A stretch of 64,000 bases of DNA from JACMLX01 sp040384325. GTDB lineage: Bacteria; Gemmatimonadota; Gemmatimonadetes; Gemmatimonadales; Gemmatimonadaceae. Below, in pieces: positions 61,362-64,000 of the stretch. Within the stretch, counting starts at the first letter, position 1; each line of letters begins with the position of its first letter. The stretch spans positions 806,001-870,000 of the forward strand of contig JAZKJL010000001.1 of assembly GCA_040384325.1 (NCBI GenBank), written 5' to 3'. The notes under the pieces are model-generated. The model made no database searches, was not told the DNA's origin, and saw only the letters and a list, made by a program, of their open reading frames with translations. The translations under genes were made by a program, and so were the position numbers.

Positions 61362-62401
61362 CCACCGCCGTGTCGTCGTCCTCCCTTCTCCCTACGCACA
61401 TGCCCGTCCGGTTCCAGGCTGCCGCACGCAAGGCCATCGACTTCGCGATGGTCGAGATGGAGCGCATCGGTGACCCAGCGCTGTCGTCGCTGCACCTGCT
61501 GCTCGGCCTGCTCGAGCCGGCCGCCGAGGGGTCGTTGGCGGCGTTGCGCTTGCTCGGCGTGAACCCGGCCGCGCTGCAACTCGATGCGCGCCGCGACATC
61601 CACCTGGCGCGCACCGGTGCACTGCTGGCGGAAATCGACGATGCCCCCGAGCTGGTGCTGGAGCGCGCCGGCCGCATCTCGGAGCAATGTGGTGCCACCG
61701 AGATCTCCGACGCCGACATCCTGATGGCGGCCGCACAGGACCAGCGCACCTGGGCCGGCAAGCTGCTGGCGTCGTCGGGTGTCACGCCGCCGCTGCTGTG
61801 GGGTGTCTTCCCGGAAGCCCGCGGCGTGCTGCGTGCACCCGGCGCCCCCGATCCGCTGGCCGGGATCGAGATGCTCGACGTCACGTTCCCGCCGACTTTC
61901 GCGCCCGCGCTGCCGGTGCGCACGGGCATCGGCTTCGATTCGCATCGCTTCGGCGTCGGCGGGCCGCTGATCCTGGGCGGGATCGAGATCCCCGGCGACA
62001 TCAAGCTGGTCGGCCACTCCGATGCTGATGCCGTCTGCCATGCCCTCACCGATGCGATCCTCGGCGGCGCTGGTGCCGGTGACATCGGCGAACTGTTTCC
62101 CGACACCGACCCGGGCAACAGAGGTCGCAACTCGATCGAGATGCTGCGGCTCGCCTGCACGGCCTCCGAACAGCGCGGCTGGCGCGTGGCGCAGGTGGAC
62201 GTGACCGTGATCGTCGAGCGTCCGAAGCTGCTGCCGTACCGTGATGCAATGCGCGCCTCGCTGGCCACGGCGCTCGGGCTGCCGGCCGAGAGTGTGAGCG
62301 TGAAGGCGAAGACCAACGAGGGCATGGGATGGGTGGGCCGCGGTGAAGGGCTGGCCTGCATGGCCGTCGCAACGCTGATCCCCGTCCGCACCGCCACCTG
62401 A
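61358..62401 (+). CDS. ispF: Clp-N-domain / 2-C-methyl-D-erythritol 2,4-cyclodiphosphate synthase fusion
   Basis: 347 residues from GTG; IspF alone is about 160. Residues 186-344 are a full IspF: metal ligands Asp194, His196 (GFDSHRF) and His228, GHSDADAV at 219-226, GDIGELFPDTDP at 241-252, KAKTNEGMGWVGRGEG at 316-331. Residues 14-82 resemble a Clp-N repeat (VRFQAAARKAIDFA, then SSLHLLLGLL and a LLGVN end), and 86-146 a weaker second one ending in AGKLLASSGV; 147-185 is a linker. No AAA+ domain is present. The N-terminal half is in the same frame, with no stop or frameshift, and composition is uniform. It could mediate ClpC/ClpP-type interactions or just oligomer contacts. It overlaps mqnC by 4 bases. 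Confidence 0.88.
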   Translation: MTTAVSSSSLLPTHMPVRFQAAARKAIDFAMVEMERIGDPALSSLHLLLGLLEPAAEGSLAALRLLGVNPAALQLDARRDIHLARTGALLAEIDDAPELVLERAGRISEQCGATEISDADILMAAAQDQRTWAGKLLASSGVTPPLLWGVFPEARGVLRAPGAPDPLAGIEMLDVTFPPTFAPALPVRTGIGFDSHRFGVGGPLILGGIEIPGDIKLVGHSDADAVCHALTDAILGGAGAGDIGELFPDTDPGNRGRNSIEMLRLACTASEQRGWRVAQVDVTVIVERPKLLPYRDAMRASLATALGLPAESVSVKAKTNEGMGWVGRGEGLACMAVATLIPVRTAT

Positions 62402-62414
62402 TGCGCGGCATCGC

Positions 62415-63017
62415 GTGAACGCGATCCTGGAGTGGCTGGCGTCGCTCCCGGCGTGGGCGCTGTACTCGTCGCTGGCGCTGACGGCGGCTGCCGAGAATGT
62501 GTTTCCGCCGCTGCCCGCCGACACCGTCGTGGCAGTCGGCAGCTTCCTCGCCGCACGTGGACAAGGGTCGTTGATCATCGCCGCCACATCGATCTGGGCC
62601 GGCAACATGCTCGGTGCGATAGGGATGTATTTCGTCGGTCGCAAGTATGGGAGCGCGGCACTGATGAAGCGGTTCGGCGGTGCGGATGCCGAGGCCCGCG
62701 TGGCGACGATGTATGCGTCTTACGGTGTGTGGGCGCTGTTCGTGAGTCGCTTCCTGCCGGGTGTGCGCGCGATCGTGCCCCCGTTCGCCGGCGCGCTCAA
62801 GGTGCCGTTGCGTCAGGTGATCCCGGCGATGGGTGTCGCGTCGGCGATCTGGTACGGCATCATCGCCTGGCTCGGCTTCCGGTTCGGCGAAAACATGGAG
62901 CAGCTCCAGAAGCTGATCGGCTCCGCCACGCGCACCTCGGCATTGATCGCGGTCGTGATCGTCGTGATCGCCGTGGCCGTCATATGGTGGCGCCGACGGA
63001 GCGCGAGGCAGCGGTGA
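62415..63017 (+). CDS. DedA-family membrane protein
   Basis: 200 residues, GTG start, 13 bases after the fusion gene. Helices at about 10-30, 45-70, 100-125, 135-155 and 172-191. The VTT-domain features ENVFPPLPADTVV near 27-39 and FVSRFLPGVRAIVPPFAG near 108-125 (RFxPGxR motif) identify the family, which includes undecaprenyl-phosphate and phospholipid transporters. GTGA overlap with the recombinase gene. Confidence 0.9.
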   Translation: MNAILEWLASLPAWALYSSLALTAAAENVFPPLPADTVVAVGSFLAARGQGSLIIAATSIWAGNMLGAIGMYFVGRKYGSAALMKRFGGADAEARVATMYASYGVWALFVSRFLPGVRAIVPPFAGALKVPLRQVIPAMGVASAIWYGIIAWLGFRFGENMEQLQKLIGSATRTSALIAVVIVVIAVAVIWWRRRSARQR

Positions 63018-63924
63018 CGGTCGGCGCCACGCCCCATCCGCTCGAGCATGCCGATGCCTGGCTCGACGCGCTGGCGCTGGAGCAGGGGTCGTCACCGCGC
63101 ACGATCGAGGCCTACGGGCGCGACCTCTGGCGGCTGCACGAATACCTCGCTCTGCACGGCAGCCCCTCGCCCACCACTGTGGATGCACGACTGCTTCGCG
63201 GCTTCATCCATCACCTCGTGGACCTCGGCCTCGCGCCAGCGTCGGTCAGCCGGATGGTCAGCGCCGTGCGTGGCTTCTTCCGCTTCATGGTCGGTGAGTC
63301 GTACATCCGCCACGATCCCAGCGAGCAGTTGGAGACGCCGAAGAAGTGGCGCACGCTGCCGGACATCCTGACTCCCGACGAGGTGGACCGCATCATCGGT
63401 TCCATCTCGCTCGACGAGCGGCTGGCCTTCCGCGATCGCGCGTTGTTCGAGGTGGCGTATGGCGCCGGGCTGCGCGTCAGCGAGTGGATCACGCTCGGCA
63501 TCGGCGACATCTACATGGATGAACGCATCGTGCGCGTGATCGGGAAGGGCAACACGGAGCGGCTGGTGCCGATCGGGCGGAAGGCGTTGGCGGCGGTGGC
63601 GATCTACACCCGTGAGTTGCGCCCGGCACTGGTGCACGGCGCGCCGACCGCGACGCTCTTCGTCAATGCCCGCGGCGGGTCCCTATCGCGCATGGGCGCG
63701 TGGAAACTGCTGCGCAAGTATGTGGATGCCGCAGGCATCACCACCCACGTCACGCCGCACACCTTGCGACATTCCTTCGCCACGCATCTGTTGGAGGGTG
63801 GCGCCGACCTGCGCGCCGTGCAGGAGATGCTCGGCCATGCCGACATCGCCACCACCCAGCTCTACACGCACGTCGATCGCAGCTACCTGCAGCAGATCCA
63901 CCGGCAGTTCCATCCCCGCGGCGC

Positions 63925-63928
<4 letters not shown>
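63014..63928 (+). CDS. xerD: Tyrosine recombinase XerD
   Basis: 304 residues from the GTG overlapping the DedA stop (an upstream ATG at 62984 would add ten residues). N-terminal SAM-like core-binding domain about 10-100; catalytic domain with Arg154 (GLRVSE), Lys178, His249 and Arg252 (HTLRHSFATHLL), His275 and the nucleophile Tyr284 (LYTHV). Fits XerC/XerD chromosome-dimer resolution; the length and sequence suit XerD a little better, but XerC is not excluded. Not associated with an integron or phage. Overlaps the next gene (ATGA). Confidence 0.9.

Positions 63929-64000
<72 letters not shown>

Overview
This is a strongly GC-rich, densely coding bacterial chromosome segment made almost entirely of housekeeping genes. 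The gene content points to a Gram-negative aerobe that uses menaquinone: TonB-dependent outer-membrane proteins, a 14-subunit NADH:quinone oxidoreductase, a b558-type succinate dehydrogenase, and futalosine-pathway menaquinone genes. Together with the coding style (GC-rich third codon positions, many GTG/TTG starts, 4-base start/stop overlaps) this fits Gemmatimonadota best. That assignment is an inference from content, not from a marker-gene comparison.

Layout. 1-2210: end of a TonB-dependent receptor, closed by a strong hairpin. 2323-4813: three poorly characterised minus-strand genes (a membrane protein, a secreted protein, a small hypothetical). 5004-18942: a long plus-strand run: leucyl aminopeptidase, an outer-membrane plug/barrel protein that appears to start at CTG, yicC, gmk, rpoZ, a 162-nt structured element, coaBC, uracil-DNA glycosylase, dnaB, radA, ispD, tsaC-like, an arginine/tyrosine phosphatase, aroE and comF. 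18947-23521: gap-pgk-tpiA-secG-carA. 23614-25802: an HU-like protein with an acidic tail, then moaD-moaE-moaA. 25942-30321: malate dehydrogenase and sdhCAB. 30322-30714: a composite palindromic repeat with no gene. 30715-31269 (minus): dcd. 31453-45683: the complete nuoA-N operon, with a phosphohexomutase gene attached by a 4-base overlap and a large UPF0182-type membrane protein after it. 49656-52190: sucCD and ndk. 52283-58296: yceD-rpmF-plsX-fabH-fabD-fabG-acpP-fabF. 58304-61361: mqnE-mqnA-mqnC. 61358-64000: a Clp-N/IspF fusion, a DedA protein, xerD and the start of a trpG/pabA-type amidotransferase.

How the genes fit together. Glycolysis (gap-pgk-tpiA) and the TCA steps (sucCD, sdh, mdh) supply NADH and succinate to Nuo and Sdh, which both reduce the quinone made by the mqn genes. 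The fab block makes acyl chains with the phosphate acyltransferase PlsX. ispD and ispF both belong to the MEP isoprenoid pathway, which also feeds the menaquinone side chain, but they lie about 45 kb apart.

Most notable: (1) IspF fused behind a two-repeat Clp-N-like region; (2) a 162-nt element with a 22-nt near-perfect closing stem ending two bases before the coaBC start codon; (3) a ~300-bp composite palindrome with 15-bp tandem units after sdhB; (4) a CTG start for the outer-membrane gene behind pepA; (5) a recurring TANCTT hexamer in front of seven transcription units, in one case placed so that the mRNA would be leaderless; (6) a CX5CX2C radical-SAM motif in MqnE. No tRNA, rRNA, CRISPR array, prophage or insertion sequence was seen.
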